Source: Lepturacanthus savala (taxonomy: Eukaryota > Chordata > Actinopteri > Scombriformes > Trichiuridae). From it: a stretch of 64,000 nucleotides of DNA. The stretch spans positions 22,310,724 to 22,374,723 of the forward strand of contig CM060472.1 in the NCBI GenBank assembly GCA_030544235.1. The letters run 5' to 3'. The stretch's first letter is position 1, and each line of letters starts with the position of its first letter. Positions 37,421-49,277 of this stretch are shown here, one piece after another. The notes under the pieces are model-generated. The model saw only the letters and a list, made by a program, of their open reading frames with translations, did not search any database and was not told the DNA's origin. Made by a program: the position numbers and the translations under genes.

Positions 37421-40223
37421 ATCCTTGCAGGAAAGCATGTCTAATGAAAGTTAGAAGTAAAAAATAGTTGTGCAATGAGAACAAATTAAACCTGAATTCA
37501 ACCAAGATTAAAAAGATAATTATTGCAATATTTAATATGTAGGAGAAATTACAGAGTTCACAGTTGCATAAAATAAACATTTTTTTTTCACAGGTTTTCT
37601 CCCATGTGAAAGGTCTCAATTTTGCCTTCTTGACTAGTCTTGCCTGCCATGCCAGTTGGATGCAGCTGTCTCTGGAATATCTTCTTCGCTATTACACTCA
37701 ATTTAGATTAAAAAGGCTACAGGATTCAATTAACAATGCTTTGCTCTCTGCTCTCAATAGGGCTAGACATGTGGAGAAGCCCCTGAGGGGATGATAGTGA
37801 TATTTTGTTTTTTTATACTGCAACAGACAGCAAGGATCCACAATGCTCAGAACGGATTACTGTATCTGGAGGATTTAACATAAACAATACCAACCCACAT
37901 GCATTGCACATTTCTTGGTCTTCTCACCAAAAGGGATTAAGGCTTGTGTGTGAACAGACAGTCACACAGTTACACTTTGATATTGTACCTCTAGATTTAG
38001 CATGACTGTGAGGTTCTGTCGGCTTGTGCTTAGATTAGCTTCCCTGACTCCATATTAGCAGCGTTGAACTTGCGCCAGAAAAGATGCCATGAAGCCTCAT
38101 TTCGGAATTGAGAATTACATCATGTTTTCTTCCTCTCCAATGGGATTAGTAGCAGGTAAGACAGATCTCAAAGCGCCTAATGAATTTCACAAAATGAGAT
38201 TTGGATGCAATCATTGTAACCACTCAAGACTGATGGGTCTGATAAGACTGGATGATGGGATAATAACATTTCTGTGACTTTGTTTGCTATCAATTGCATT
38301 CAGAGTAATATGATATTGATACTTCCAGCACAAACAGAAGCTTTGACAGGGGTGGATTATGTAAAAAGACCCATCCAGAAAGACATGCTGTACACTCGTG
38401 CGTCATCATACCAAGGGTTAACCTAGGCCTGGTTGAAGACAATGCCTTCAGCTGAACAAATGTTTAGGCCAAAACAGGAGAACAATGGGAAGGTGCGTAT
38501 GAGTGAATAATAACCGGTGATAAATGAAGGCGTCTAACGTGAACACGAAGCGTCTCTTTGTCATTTCATTGATGAACACAAGAGCCTATTTGTCAGCACC
38601 TGATGGGAGAACACTTGTCCTGGGATGGTGATATATTCAGATGATGCAGAGCAACTCATTCAGCCTCTAATTTGTGGCGATGTGGTTAGATTTATCATCT
38701 GGCAGATGTTGGGGGTCCCCCACCCCACCCCCCCACCCGGAGACACAGGTGCAGGTGTCCGGGGATGCAGTTTACAACTGTGACAATGATGGGAAACAGC
38801 TGGTCCAGGAGTCATTCTCTACAACCTCGGCGCATTTGAATTGCAACCTCTGAATAAACCTGTCAGATGCGGTTAGGTATGGGCTGTTGGGGCAATTTTC
38901 CAACGCGGGCCACGTCCTCTCTGCTTCTATCTGCTAAATATGCAATGTTGATGCTGGAGTCTCCGGGGAACTTGCCTTGACAGTGCAGCAGGAGACTCTC
39001 CTGGCAAATGCACAAAGGCTCTGGCTCTAAGCCTAATATATTCATCTCTGGCAGCTGTTGATATTACAGACAGGTTCCCATAAGAATTGTGCAGGTAAGC
39101 TACAAGACCAGATCACAATAACGGCTACAAAAAACTAATTCACACTCTTTATGATAACACCTTGTGTTGCAACACACAGAGAAAAAACACTAAACACAGT
39201 GGTCTGGTCAGTGCTACATGTTGGAGTTCAACTCATGCTGGCTGACATTTAAAGCCACATCTGGTCTGTAATGGAAAGGTTCCATTCACCCAAATTACAA
39301 AATAACAAAACATGACTGGGATTAATTCTGCAGTAGCATGCGTTTCAATAAAGAGTAGCCAATATGCATTCTGTTGAAGAAATTGTGAACAATGTTGACT
39401 TTTTTTTACATTCTTTCTGAAGGGTGAAAATCCCAAAGATGGATATCTCAAACCTGACCTTATAAAAACAAATCCTCCAAATGAAAAGAAGTTTTTTTTT
39501 TCTTTCTTTCTAATTTGAGTGAACCATTTAAAATTGGACGTTTCATATGGAGGAAAAAAAATCTACAAGAGTTCAGAGTTCATTTAGAGAGTTCATCATG
39601 TCTAGCATAAAGCTTAGGGACAGTTTGTGGTTGTGGCAATTGCACTCTGGTGAATTCAACTGCAGGTCTGTGACAGAACCTATACTCTCTTTTCCTGCAA
39701 TAAAGTCTGAAACCAGCACGCACCCATCCACCACTCTGACCTTTACACCCATACTTTTCGCCCTACACTTCTTCCCATCTGGCTGGTATTGGCTATAAAT
39801 CCTGAAGTGAAGAATTGCCCAACCGGAATCTAATTCTAGAGACAATGGTCATTAAAGTGTGACTGCATTCCTTCCTATTTCGGATATAGTTCCCACCCTC
39901 TAATTCATACATTAATTCACTTTTGTCTCTCAGATTTAAAAATGATTTAAGGAACCACACCTTCATTAGATGTACTGGTCCTTAAATATCAAATTGAATA
40001 TAACAAAATGCATGTGTTGTATGTTTTTACTGAGGAATACAAAACAATTGTAGAAATTGACAGAAAATGCCCCTCAAGAGTTCTCAATTACCAAAGTGAT
40101 GCCTTTGAATTGCTTGTTTAATCTAGAACCCAAAGATGTGCAGTGATTTAAAATCAAGGAGAAGCTGTAATGATTATGTATATTTTATATCTGTTCTCAG
40201 TTCTTTTTATATACTGTACTTAC

Positions 40224-40404
40224 ATATTCGCCATATGTGTCCTGGACTATGGGAGGAACCGGCCGGAATCCGGCGGGTGGGGGGGCCCCTCTGGCTCTCT
40301 GCACCCCCCTCCCTCTGGAAGATGGGGCGCGGCTGGGCGGAGCACCTCTGGGTGCCGCTCCTCTGGGCACCGCTGCGTGCAGGGGAGGAACTCCTCCTCG
40401 ACTC
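40224..40404 (-). CDS. khdrbs3: khdrbs3 exon 6 (Arg/Gly/Pro-rich region)
   Basis: The first base completes the Arg codon from exon 5, and the remaining 180 nt encode 60 residues ending QDTYGEY in phase 0. The sequence is dominated by RG, RGA and PP motifs (SRGGVPP, VPRGAAPRGAPPSRAPSSRG, ARGAPPPAGFRPVPP). This agrees with the RG/proline-rich low-complexity region of KHDRBS3, which carries methylation sites and SH3/WW ligands. The acceptor is TTTTGTTTTGCACCAG and the donor TAT|GTAAGT. The exon is much more GC-rich than its surroundings. That composition keeps all the other frames open, so a 160-codon plus-strand reading frame over it (40136-40618) is only a shadow. Confidence 0.96.
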
Positions 40405-42830
40405 CTGGTGCAAAACAAAAACAGGCATAAACAACTTTCAGATGAAAGAGCAAAGAAAACACATTTTTAATATTCATTCTTTAAACATTTTTCCCTTTTT
40501 TTTTTTAAACACACACATCCTGTCTCTTACCATGATATTACCCATTTTAAAAGATGCTATTACAAGAATACTATTATATATTATCACCATAAAGTGCAGT
40601 CTTTATGATCAGATGTAATTTATTACATCTGCTTTCAAGCTGCCTCATCTACTTCCATTTCAGTTCGTGATTTGCTACGACGGCAACAATGACAGAATGA
40701 TACAACCACAGCGATGAATCTGATACACTCAGTCTTAGGTTATGTGTGTAGGTGGAGAGAGAGGAACAGCGAGGGTGGAGGGCAAGATCCTCCAGTCGAG
40801 AAAAAGTGAATCACATCCATTACTCAAAACAGAGCATGTCTTGTGGCTGAATGGCTTTCGTGTCTATTAAGGAAAATTCAGATGCAAAAAAAAATAAAAT
40901 TAAAAATTAAGGTCTTCTGCCTGTTTGGGTGATGTAGGTTTCCCATGTTGATTTTTACACGTTCGCGTTTGGAACCGAAAGAGGCGTCCACTTGTAATGT
41001 TTTAGGTTTTTGCAGGTTTACCTTTTAAAATTGAAGTAAACAAGAAGGCCTCTCATGAGGCAGAGCACCAGAATAGCTGCTGCGAGATAGTGACACAGAA
41101 CCCGGAGTCTAACCTGCACTGTAATCAAGATGGAAGCAAAGTCAAGCTGCAGGCAGGCTGACCTTGTGGTTCGGTAAAATGTTGCTTTTTTGCACCGAGT
41201 GGGCTTTTCTTTAAAAAAGCTGTTAACTGATCTGAAGCAGTGGGCAGACCACCACCTCGGTCGCTCTTCGGGCCATTTTCTTCCTTTGCTTTTCATACCG
41301 ACCGCGCGGATTTGTGGAAGGAGGAGATAAAACTATATGTGTACAGCGGCAGTTTATTTGATAGACACAGGACTTCCCGGACGCTGAGAAAAAACAAAAA
41401 CAAAAGAAAACAGTTGAGCTCTGACAGTCAACACCCTTTTATGTTACAGTTACATCTATTGCAGTTGGAGCAATGCTATTGATCCAATTTTAAGCACTTG
41501 TAAGAAAACAGCATCCCGTTCACGAGCCTGTGGGTTTTTTCTGTCTTATCGCACCGGAATTAGGCATGGTAAATGCTAATTAAAACATAGCCAATTATAT
41601 TCTAAGCAATACAAACGCTCCATATTTTAATAAACACAAAGAACAAACAACACATCTCTGTTGCAGGGTTTTCATATTCTCCATTACCGTGCAGCGTCAG
41701 TGCGCTAACGTCTCCTAATGGCCATGAGTATTTTTATTTTCTCGTCTTGTGGGGTCTCAGAGGAGGTAGAATTACAGAAAAAGCATTTGCATACAAAGGA
41801 TTCTATGCAAATTCAGCCTTACTTTGAGAATGTTTATGGACACCAGACATATTAAGACGCTGTTTACTACCAATTCTGTGTTCCTATTAGAGATGCTGGC
41901 TCACTTAATGGCCTGACTGATCTATTTCATAACATGTGAATACATGTGAATACTCCAAGGCATTTTACTGTACACTGGAGAAGAAACTGAAACTGGTTTC
42001 ATTTTGCCTAAGCTTCGCCCTGAATGACAAATGTGCAGAGTTTGACACTGACATACCGAAGATGGAAAGTTTCTCTCAACTTTCTCTCTTTTTTTATTTA
42101 TTTGATCAAATATATTGACGGCTGTTTTTTGTTTGTTTGTCTGTTGTTTCCTCGTGTGTAAACAGTGAAATTTTATGGGTTGGGTTATTTTTCCAACACA
42201 TTACTAGCTGTGTTTCCATCCATCTTTTCTCATTTGCATTTTTAAAATTTCCGAATAAATACTTGGATGGATGAATTTCTGATGAAACACCAGAAATAAT
42301 AATTAAAAAAAAAAAGGCTGAAAATTTGCATAAAAGTTTTGAGGCTCGGAGGTGGTGAATTTGTCAGTGTATCGATAAAAGGAAAACGCAGCTTTTGGTT
42401 TTTAACCCTTTCACCCTGCTACGCTCTCAAAAACACATGAAGAACTCCCTCCAGCAAACTCCGACAGCACTTGCAACAAAAAAATCTTGTTTTCCTTCTC
42501 CTCTTCAGTGTGGTTTTGTAGCTCTAAACACTGACAAAATTGGAGCTAATGTTCTCCCCAGAGCCAAGAGGTTCACCAGTAAATGATCAACTGTTGTTGT
42601 GGATACATTCACGCTCTCTTATAATCTCATGGCAAACTCTCCCTCTCCCAATAATCACAAAACAATAATGAATGGAAACGGGCATCAATTAGCATTTTCC
42701 TTTTGCACATATCACAAAATTTGCTCTAAAATTTCAATACATTTGGATGGAAGGTTCTTTAGATATGGAAACAGGAATTTTGTAAAGGAGTCTTTAAGTT
42801 TATTTCCTGTGGAATGCGATTTGATACAAT

Positions 42831-43038
42831 TAGACTACCATTCAAAAGTTTGGGGTCGCTTTGAATTTCCTTTTTTGGAAGAAAGGCACTGTTTATTTCA
42901 ATGAAGATAACTTTAAACTCATCAGAAATAGACTCTATACATTGTTAATGTGGTAAATAACTATTCTAGCTGCAAATGCAATTTTCTATTCATTTTACAC
43001 CAACTCACAGTGGTCTCATATTTTTGAATGATAGTGTA
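42831..43038 (-). mobile_element. Family A MITE, reverse orientation
   Basis: The reverse complement of the family right end opens the copy (CCATTCAAAAGTTTGGGGTC), followed by GAAGATAACTTTAAAC and CTATTCTAGCTGCAAATG. It is the only copy in this orientation, in intron 5 between exons 5 and 6. Confidence 0.85.
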
Positions 43039-43161
43039 CTAATAAAATCAATGCAGATTATTCAACATGGAGTTACTGTATTTGCCTGTACAGTTCAAAC
43101 ATGAAAGGAGTAGCCACTTTAGGCAAGGCTTCCATGAATCTAGAGTGATTACAGGATTACC

Positions 43162-43184
43162 GGGGGGGGGGGGGGGGGGGGGGG
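43162..43184. repeat. G23 homopolymer
   Basis: Twenty-three consecutive G residues on the plus strand, so a C tract in the khdrbs3 pre-mRNA, in intron 5. Confidence 0.97.
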
Positions 43185-45080
43185 TTAATAATGTGTGAAC
43201 GCTCCCAAGTGATTACAATGGCTACAGTGAATCAGAAAGAAGTTGCCCTTCAGTTTTGAGTAAAATATATGAATGGATAGAAGCCAAGAGGTGTGGCTGC
43301 CGGGGAGTAATGAAGGAAAGAGAAGGGAGAGATGAGGTGAGCGAAATAGTCTCCCTGATTGAACTTTCACTAAGCTTTATTGACAGCTCCGTCCAAAGAA
43401 AGGCAGACTCGCCGGCATTAGATCTTTTTGCCCCTCTCGTCCAGTCCGTCTCCTTTGGTGCACAGAAAGCATCGCGCTGTACGTATGTACCAGTGAGGAG
43501 GAAACATTGGAGGTGTACGAGCTCCCTGCAGTCCTGTCTTGAGAATATTTAAAAAAACAGACATGTACAAAAAAAAAGTTGCACATTAGAATTTTTAAGA
43601 AAAGATAAAGCGGCGCTTTAGTTTCTAGGGATGTGCCAATCATCCGTGTTTTTCTCTTCTTTGCAGTTCCTGCTGAGGTCTGCACACAGTCAGCATAGTT
43701 AGAAATATCAGGGCTCATTTTCCTGCCTTCAGAAGGAGCCATTTGCTGCCATTCATCCTCGTGCTTTCACAGGGAGAGACAGAGAGAGATAAACAGGAAG
43801 CAGAGGTTTGCTTTGCTTTATGTTGTGTTTCAGTCACTAACACATCCTCAGATCTAAACAGAAGACAAAAAGACTACACAAATTTGTAATGGCGAATACA
43901 AATGCAGACAGAGGTGCTGTGCTGTTACATTTCGCTACTTTTGCTTTTGAGCGAGGACATTTGCATGAACAGGTTACAACATGAAAAGCCCAGATTTAGG
44001 ATTGTTTTTTTCCACCTGCAATGATTTAGTGCATTCCACCTACAAAGACCTGCCTGTATCTATTTAATAGGCACAGAAGCCTGTACTCACACTTTATACG
44101 TCAGGTCACTTAGTTCAGGCATAAACAGAGTGCAGAGGAGCCAAAAGAAAGGTTATTGTGAGGAAATGACTGTGATTTTAAATGTATTATATTCTAAAAA
44201 TCATGAGGTATATAGATTAGTTGCATCAAATATCAATAAGATAGACCGAAAATTAGAAAGAAAATTATTAATGGATGTACGTGATTATATTGTACCAAAT
44301 TATCAAGGGACAGGGATTTTTGGGTTTTGTTAATTTAATAATAATTAATTCACATGTTTTTTTGATAGGAAATATATTGAATGAATCTCTTTCCACCTGT
44401 TGCGAATCTTGAAATTTTGTTCCATTTCCTTTTTTTTTTTAAATCTCCTGTTGCATTATTTTATATGAGCATTCGCAGAGATTGTATGATTATAATTTTA
44501 TGAGTCATAAATGTTGTTTCCTTCATGTGGAGTTTAAACGTGGAGTCAAGAGGACTCCGTTATCAATTAGTCAAGCTCAAATGTTTTTTCTAAAGTTTAG
44601 TAAACTCATAGGAGTCCCTGTGAGCTGAATACCCGCGGTTTAATGAACTGCTGCTTTGGTAAATCAGGAGCTTAATGCCACCGCAGTGCACGTTTGCTCC
44701 ATTTTCCTGCAAAATCTGACCCAGATTTCTTTTTCTTTTTTTTTTCCATTTGAACAAATAAGCGTTATTGTTTTTTTTTTCTTCTTTTTGAAATGTGTGT
44801 CCATGTGTGTCTCACTGACACACATGGAGAAGAAATGGAAGCCGCCGTCAAGAAATGGAGTTTTAAATGTTACTTTGGCAGTCTTATGTGCGCTGTAACT
44901 CTAAATGACAGCATTGACTCAGAAAGTGCAACAAGATACTGTACACATCCATTTACAGAAAAAAAGAAGCCTTCCCTGCAGCTCCTTAACTGTAAATAAT
45001 AGCCCCAGCTGTCCAAAGTGCATGCATGCGCATCGATTCTGCACACACACACAAAAACACACACAGAGAAGCCGGGTTAC

Positions 45081-45220
45081 CTGGGAGGACCTGGAACAGG
45101 TGTCCCTCTTCCACGGGCGGCTGACTTGCCCCTCACTGATGGCACCTTGGCATCCTCCGAGCCGCCATTCAGGTATGTGAGCTCCTGCAGCTGAGCCTGT
45201 CTGATCTCGTCATTGTAATC
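45081..45220 (-). CDS. khdrbs3: khdrbs3 exon 5 (QUA2 and start of the RG-rich region)
   Basis: This exon encodes DYNDEIRQAQLQELTYLNGG followed by SEDAKVPSVRGK and a short Arg/Gly-rich run. It ends two bases into an Arg codon that exon 6 completes. DYNDEIRQAQLQELTYLNGG is diagnostic of KHDRBS3; KHDRBS2 has DYNDEIRQEQLRELSYLNGS (from memory). The acceptor is CTTTGCGCAG and the donor CAG|GTAACC. The segment covers QUA2, which contributes to RNA contact in STAR proteins, and the start of the low-complexity RG region. In Sam68-like proteins that region is a substrate for arginine methylation and an SH3-ligand region. Confidence 0.97.
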
Positions 45221-46354
45221 CTGCGCAAAGAGAGGCAGCGTGTTCACACACACACGCACACAGAAAACAGACACACACAGCAATAGACTCGCTTTCAATT
45301 ACACTGTATTAAATTACGTCCTTTATCTCCAGGGCTACAGCCCCGGGAATATCTAATTAATGTACTTTACAGTACTGCCGTGACCGCTGTTCCCGAGGCA
45401 GCGAAAACATTTCAGATCTCCCGTTGATAAATTCTTGGGACCCGTTTTTTCCTTTATGTCCTTATGCTGTTGTCGTGTTTTGCTATTAAATCAAAACACA
45501 TAATTAACATGGAAATATGACTTTAATCATAAAACAATTGACTCGTATTGTCATGTGGCTGCAAAATCAATCATTTTGTTTCATGGAGACAGTGGAAAGA
45601 CTTGGAGGGGGGCGGGGTAGGAGAGGGGGGTGCTGATAATTAAGGATGAGATGTAAATCGTCATAGCTCAGAGCATTGGAGTGATCATCCATAATAAATG
45701 GAGGAAGGATAAATAAGCTCCATGCTGCATGTTGCTGCCAAGGCGGGTTTGGCCCATGCAGAGACTCCCTCCCGAGCTTCTTTATCCCTGTTATATATCC
45801 ATGACTTCCCGACCGGGATCACACACACGGAATCAGACGGTTTCCAGACGCTCACATACACACATACTCCAACGGCCCTGACAGAATTACACGCCAAGCT
45901 AGGCCGTGAGGGAAAGAGTGTGGTCATCCCTGCTGCTACTCACTTGCATCACCGTGGAAAGGGCTGAAAATGAGTCAGCCGGAGCCATAGATCAGCTGAG
46001 AAGAGATTCAGGAGGAATATGGTTGCAAAGTTCTGGGAATTTTCAAACTTGGAAACCTCCCATGGGAACTAATGGCAATATATGGGAATTAATGGGAATA
46101 TATGGGCATAAACAGGAATAAATCCAAAATGTACACAATTGAAGGTTGGACCTTAACAGGAAACCTAAATATAGTTGGGGAAAATATATTGTAGCATAGT
46201 CTTGGCTAAAACAACCAGATTTAAAGAGATAGTTGAACATTAGTCCCATAGTTACAGGCATTTACACCCATTTTACATGTTTTTTCACTACAAGCGGTTT
46301 CCAGACTGCTGTTCAGCTACTACTACATGGCTAAAGGTATTTTAGAGAACATAC
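45221..46354 (-). other. khdrbs3: khdrbs3 intron 4
   Basis: The shortest intron (1.1 kb), donor GTATGT, acceptor TTTGCGCAG. Its 5' part is filled by a family B repeat copy (46021-46345). Short CA runs and a G-rich stretch near 45605-45631 are the only other notable features. Confidence 0.92.
46021..46345 (+). mobile_element. Family B repeat copy in intron 4
   Basis: Begins GGTTGCAAAGTTCTGGGAA, carries short GGGAAT-type internal repeats (ATGGGAATTAATGGGAATAT), and continues through AATATATTGTAGCATAGTCTT into a GATAGTTGAACATT segment. The same order of blocks recurs at 54175-54570. Confidence 0.75.
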
Positions 46355-46501
46355 TGGTATAAGAAACTTCTTGATCTCTTCCAGGGCGTGACCCATCCTG
46401 GCGTAGGCCTCGGCCGGCGGGGCGAACACCTCGATGAGGACGTGCAGATCTTCGCTCAGGTGGTTATATTTGGCCTCACCGCTCTGCCGTAGCTCTTCTT
46501 C
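46355..46501 (-). CDS. khdrbs3: khdrbs3 exon 4 (end of KH, start of QUA2)
   Basis: This exon encodes 49 residues in phase 0 at both ends, starting EEELRQSGEAKYNHLSEDLH and ending EEIKKFLIP. It supplies the last KH strand and helix (LHVLIEVFAPPAEAYARMGHALEEIKKF), which in this family also forms part of the dimer surface. The donor is CCA|GTATGT. The acceptor follows a very long pyrimidine tract, which appears on the plus strand as a run of adenines just above 46505. PPAEAYARMGHAL matches KHDRBS3; KHDRBS2 has PPGEAYSRMSHAL (paralogue comparison from memory). Only 1.1 kb separates it from exon 5, the shortest intron in the window. Confidence 0.97.
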
Positions 46502-47058
46502 CTGAAGAAAAAAAAAAAAAAGAAGAAAAGTTTGGTATTATATGCCCTCTGTATGAAGAATTAGCACTAATTAGCTGTTGCAGTCACAGTTAATTTTTTC
46601 TTTTTCTGTATTTCGGCAAGGATTTATTACAGGGAAGTTTTCCATAAGTGTTACATCATGACGCTTTGCTGCTGTAGACTTACAGAGAGACAGAGGACAT
46701 ATTTATGTGGACTCGTAACCCTTTCAACTGCAGCTGTCATGTGTGTCGCATCTCTTTAGCTACGATTTCTCAAACAAAAATGCAGTGATAAATAATGTAT
46801 TATATTTATATACAATCACCTCAGCCACCACACCAATGTGTAGCACCCGCCTGGGTATAACGCTCACCACTCTTCAGCTTCAATTGAAGAGGGAGTGGAT
46901 CACTGAGCCAATTACACTGGAGGATGATTATGTAGCCATTTGGAGAAAGTCAGGTAGGGAATTTAGCTGGGACACCAGAGAATGTCCTGCAATCTATAAT
47001 GACCGCATTGAGTCCGAACCTTAATTTAACATCTCATCATTAAAGATGGTGTCTCCTA

Positions 47059-47334
47059 CAGCATTGTTCTCAATCTTTTTCATGTCAAGGGCCCCCTAAA
47101 CTGACAGAAATTAGACCCCGGTCCCCCATTTGATAAGATTTTGTCCCATGGTGTCCATCTGATGAGATTTGTGCTTTTAGATATGAAGGAAAGTGTATGA
47201 AACCCATAAAAATATTATTGTGTTACTTATGAATGGACTTATAATTAAAACAAATTATTCCCCTTTTTGTGGGGATCTCCTGGAACTACCTCAAGACCCC
47301 TGGGGTTCCTTGGACCCCACTTTGAGAACCACTG
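47059..47334. mobile_element. Non-autonomous hAT-like element
   Basis: Opens CAGCATTGTTCTCAATC and closes CACTTTGAGAACCACTG, matching the CAGTGGTTCTCAA-type ends common to hAT-derived repeats. Imperfect flanking octamers (TGTCTCCT and TGTCTACC) could be a decayed 8-bp target duplication. No transposase frame remains. Confidence 0.6.
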
Positions 47335-48844
47335 TGTCTACCATCACTGCACTGGGACAACTTACAGCTTTCTGTAGTCCGCCTTCATACATACACGCAG
47401 TAGGTTGACGCCAAATTGATACAACTTATGTCACGCAGACCTTCGCGAATGCAGAAAGTTTGACATTAACTTCAGTTAGAAATACTAGCCACGTCCACAC
47501 TACCATCGTGCAGTATCAGTGGGTAGCATGCAGGTTTGGCTGCTGCCTAGGGAGCATGTGCTCTCTTATACTTCATTATGTTTTCTGCTGTGCTCATCAG
47601 TGTAGCTCTTTTCAAATGAAGTCAGGCACTCTGGCAGGAAAAGAAAAGGATGAGGATTTATACCTAATAGGGCGAAATATTAAAATCTTATTTTAATACA
47701 AATTATTGCCTCAAGTTGAAACTCAGTGTTCTTTTGTAATAGTCTTTAATGCCGACACAATTAGTACATTTATTCATATTTCAGAGCAGTTATGAATTTG
47801 TTCTTTTTTTTTTAACATATGGCTTATTTAATTATCGACGACAGTACAAGAATTTCATATAAGTCTCATCTTTGTAACTGAAAGCAAAAAGAAAAATATA
47901 TCAAAGTAGTGGATAGGTGAATCCTGGAGGTGAAGTACAGAGAAACAAACAGTAGTTTCCGTGCTTTCTGACCAACCATGTGTGATCAGATCTTTTCCTT
48001 GATGTCTGTGCAACCTGACAAAAAGTTCCCAAATGGGGTCTATGCAACCCTAATCTCTACAAATTTGCATGTGAGTGACAATTATTTTGTGACAGGAAGC
48101 AGTTCCAGAGTCTGCTTAGTCTTTGCCAATCACGTTTGAGCAGGCGATGGTTGCTATGGCTGCAGGCAAGCGAGAAGTCTGTGTGGGGAGGAGGTGGAAC
48201 CAAATATGACATCTCAGGACTTATAGGAATTTTAGTTTGTTTAGCTATGTATTAGCTTTCATCTCCAGACTTATAGGAGTTTGTCAAACAGTAAACCAAC
48301 AAACAGAAACAAAGTCTTCTTTATCTACTGGTTCAGAGATTGACACATTCCTATCTCCTAAAAAAAAAAAAAAAAAAGGTTCCTTCATTAATTCGGCTAA
48401 TACTAGTAATGTTTATTTCCTCAATACACTATCTGCATTCTTCTACTGCACTGGCATCTTATAGGGAGGAGGATGGGGTGAATTTTTAAGAGCAACACAA
48501 TTACATGGAATACCAATGTATCTGTAGTACTTGTCGAAATCATGAGTAGAAAGTGTTTCAACTTGAGTAAAAAAAACCAAAAAAACATGCATTTACCCTA
48601 GGGCTTCGCAAGAGGAGCGGAAAAAGGAGAGAGACTGAAAGGGAATAACAGAAAGAAAAGACTCTCCACTGAGTTCCGAGTTCAGCCAGAAGCTGAACGG
48701 AGCACAGACACTCAGGTGCGTCTGTTGCGAACTCGCTAAAAGCGTAAAAGAGCATGAATTTGTTATTTAGTTCAACTGGAAGTGAAGCAGATGTAATACA
48801 CGCTTCTGCAGAAGCACAGTTCTTGCGAATGTACCACGTAAACA

Positions 48845-48877
48845 GTGTGTGTGTGTGTGTGTGTGGGGGGGGGGGGG
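48845..48877. repeat. (GT)10-G13 compound repeat
   Basis: Twenty bases of GT run directly into thirteen G residues, in intron 3. Confidence 0.97.
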
Positions 48878-49220
48878 TTCACAGGTCCATTTTGGCCCGA
48901 CAGAAGCAGGCCAACATAAAGCTATTGATGGCGGGAAATAGGACAGCAAATAACCCCCACGTGTGTCCCCGCCACGTTACACAAAGGAAACGGCAGGTTT
49001 TTGCCGTCCCACTTTTTCTTCTTTTCAAATGGCGACCTTCCAATGGCGACTTCCCTCCCTCCCCCCCCCACCTTTTCCCTCTCCAGCGCAGCACACGCTA
49101 GTGTCTCTGATGTCACCTAATTATAAATAACCTTCTTTTAAGAGTGCCTGTGGTATGTTAATGATATGTTAATTTCCCCCATAAATCTGGGCTTTACGAG
49201 CAGAGGGCTCCTTTGCGCAT

Positions 49221-49228
49221 AGCAGCAG

Positions 49229-49275
<47 letters not shown>

Positions 49276-49277
49276 GC
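49221..49277. repeat. CAG/CAA trinucleotide repeat
   Basis: About nineteen CAG or CAA units with CAA interruptions in the 3' half. The glutamine frame on the plus strand is closed by TAG immediately upstream. On the transcribed strand it is a CUG/UUG repeat within intron 3. Confidence 0.95.

Larger units (their letters stand above)
27819..40223 (-). other. khdrbs3: khdrbs3 intron 6
   Basis: A 12.4-kb intron with donor GTAAGT and acceptor TTATTTCAG. It contains a complete family B element (28424-28895), a retroposon remnant (33810-33955), a dispersed-repeat copy (37140-37420) and a C-rich block at 38712-38739 that would be a G-tract cluster in the pre-mRNA. The intervals 29000-33700 and 34000-37100 are AT-rich and hold only short, unconvincing open frames. 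Confidence 0.9.
40405..45080 (-). other. khdrbs3: khdrbs3 intron 5
   Basis: A 4.7-kb intron with donor GTAACC and acceptor TTGCACCAG. It contains the only reverse-oriented family A MITE (42831-43038) and, just above it, a G23 homopolymer (43162-43184). No additional exon is supported. Confidence 0.9.

Noticed and set aside
40136..40618. 160-codon plus-strand frame
   Set aside because: It lies antisense over exon 6, whose GC- and repeat-rich codons keep other frames open. The exon reading on the minus strand matches KHDRBS3 with correct splice sites.
41018..41296. 92-codon minus-strand frame with a hydrophobic C-terminal stretch in intron 5
   Set aside because: No signal for splicing into the gene and no recognised family. 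The hydrophobic stretch is unremarkable for a random frame of this length.
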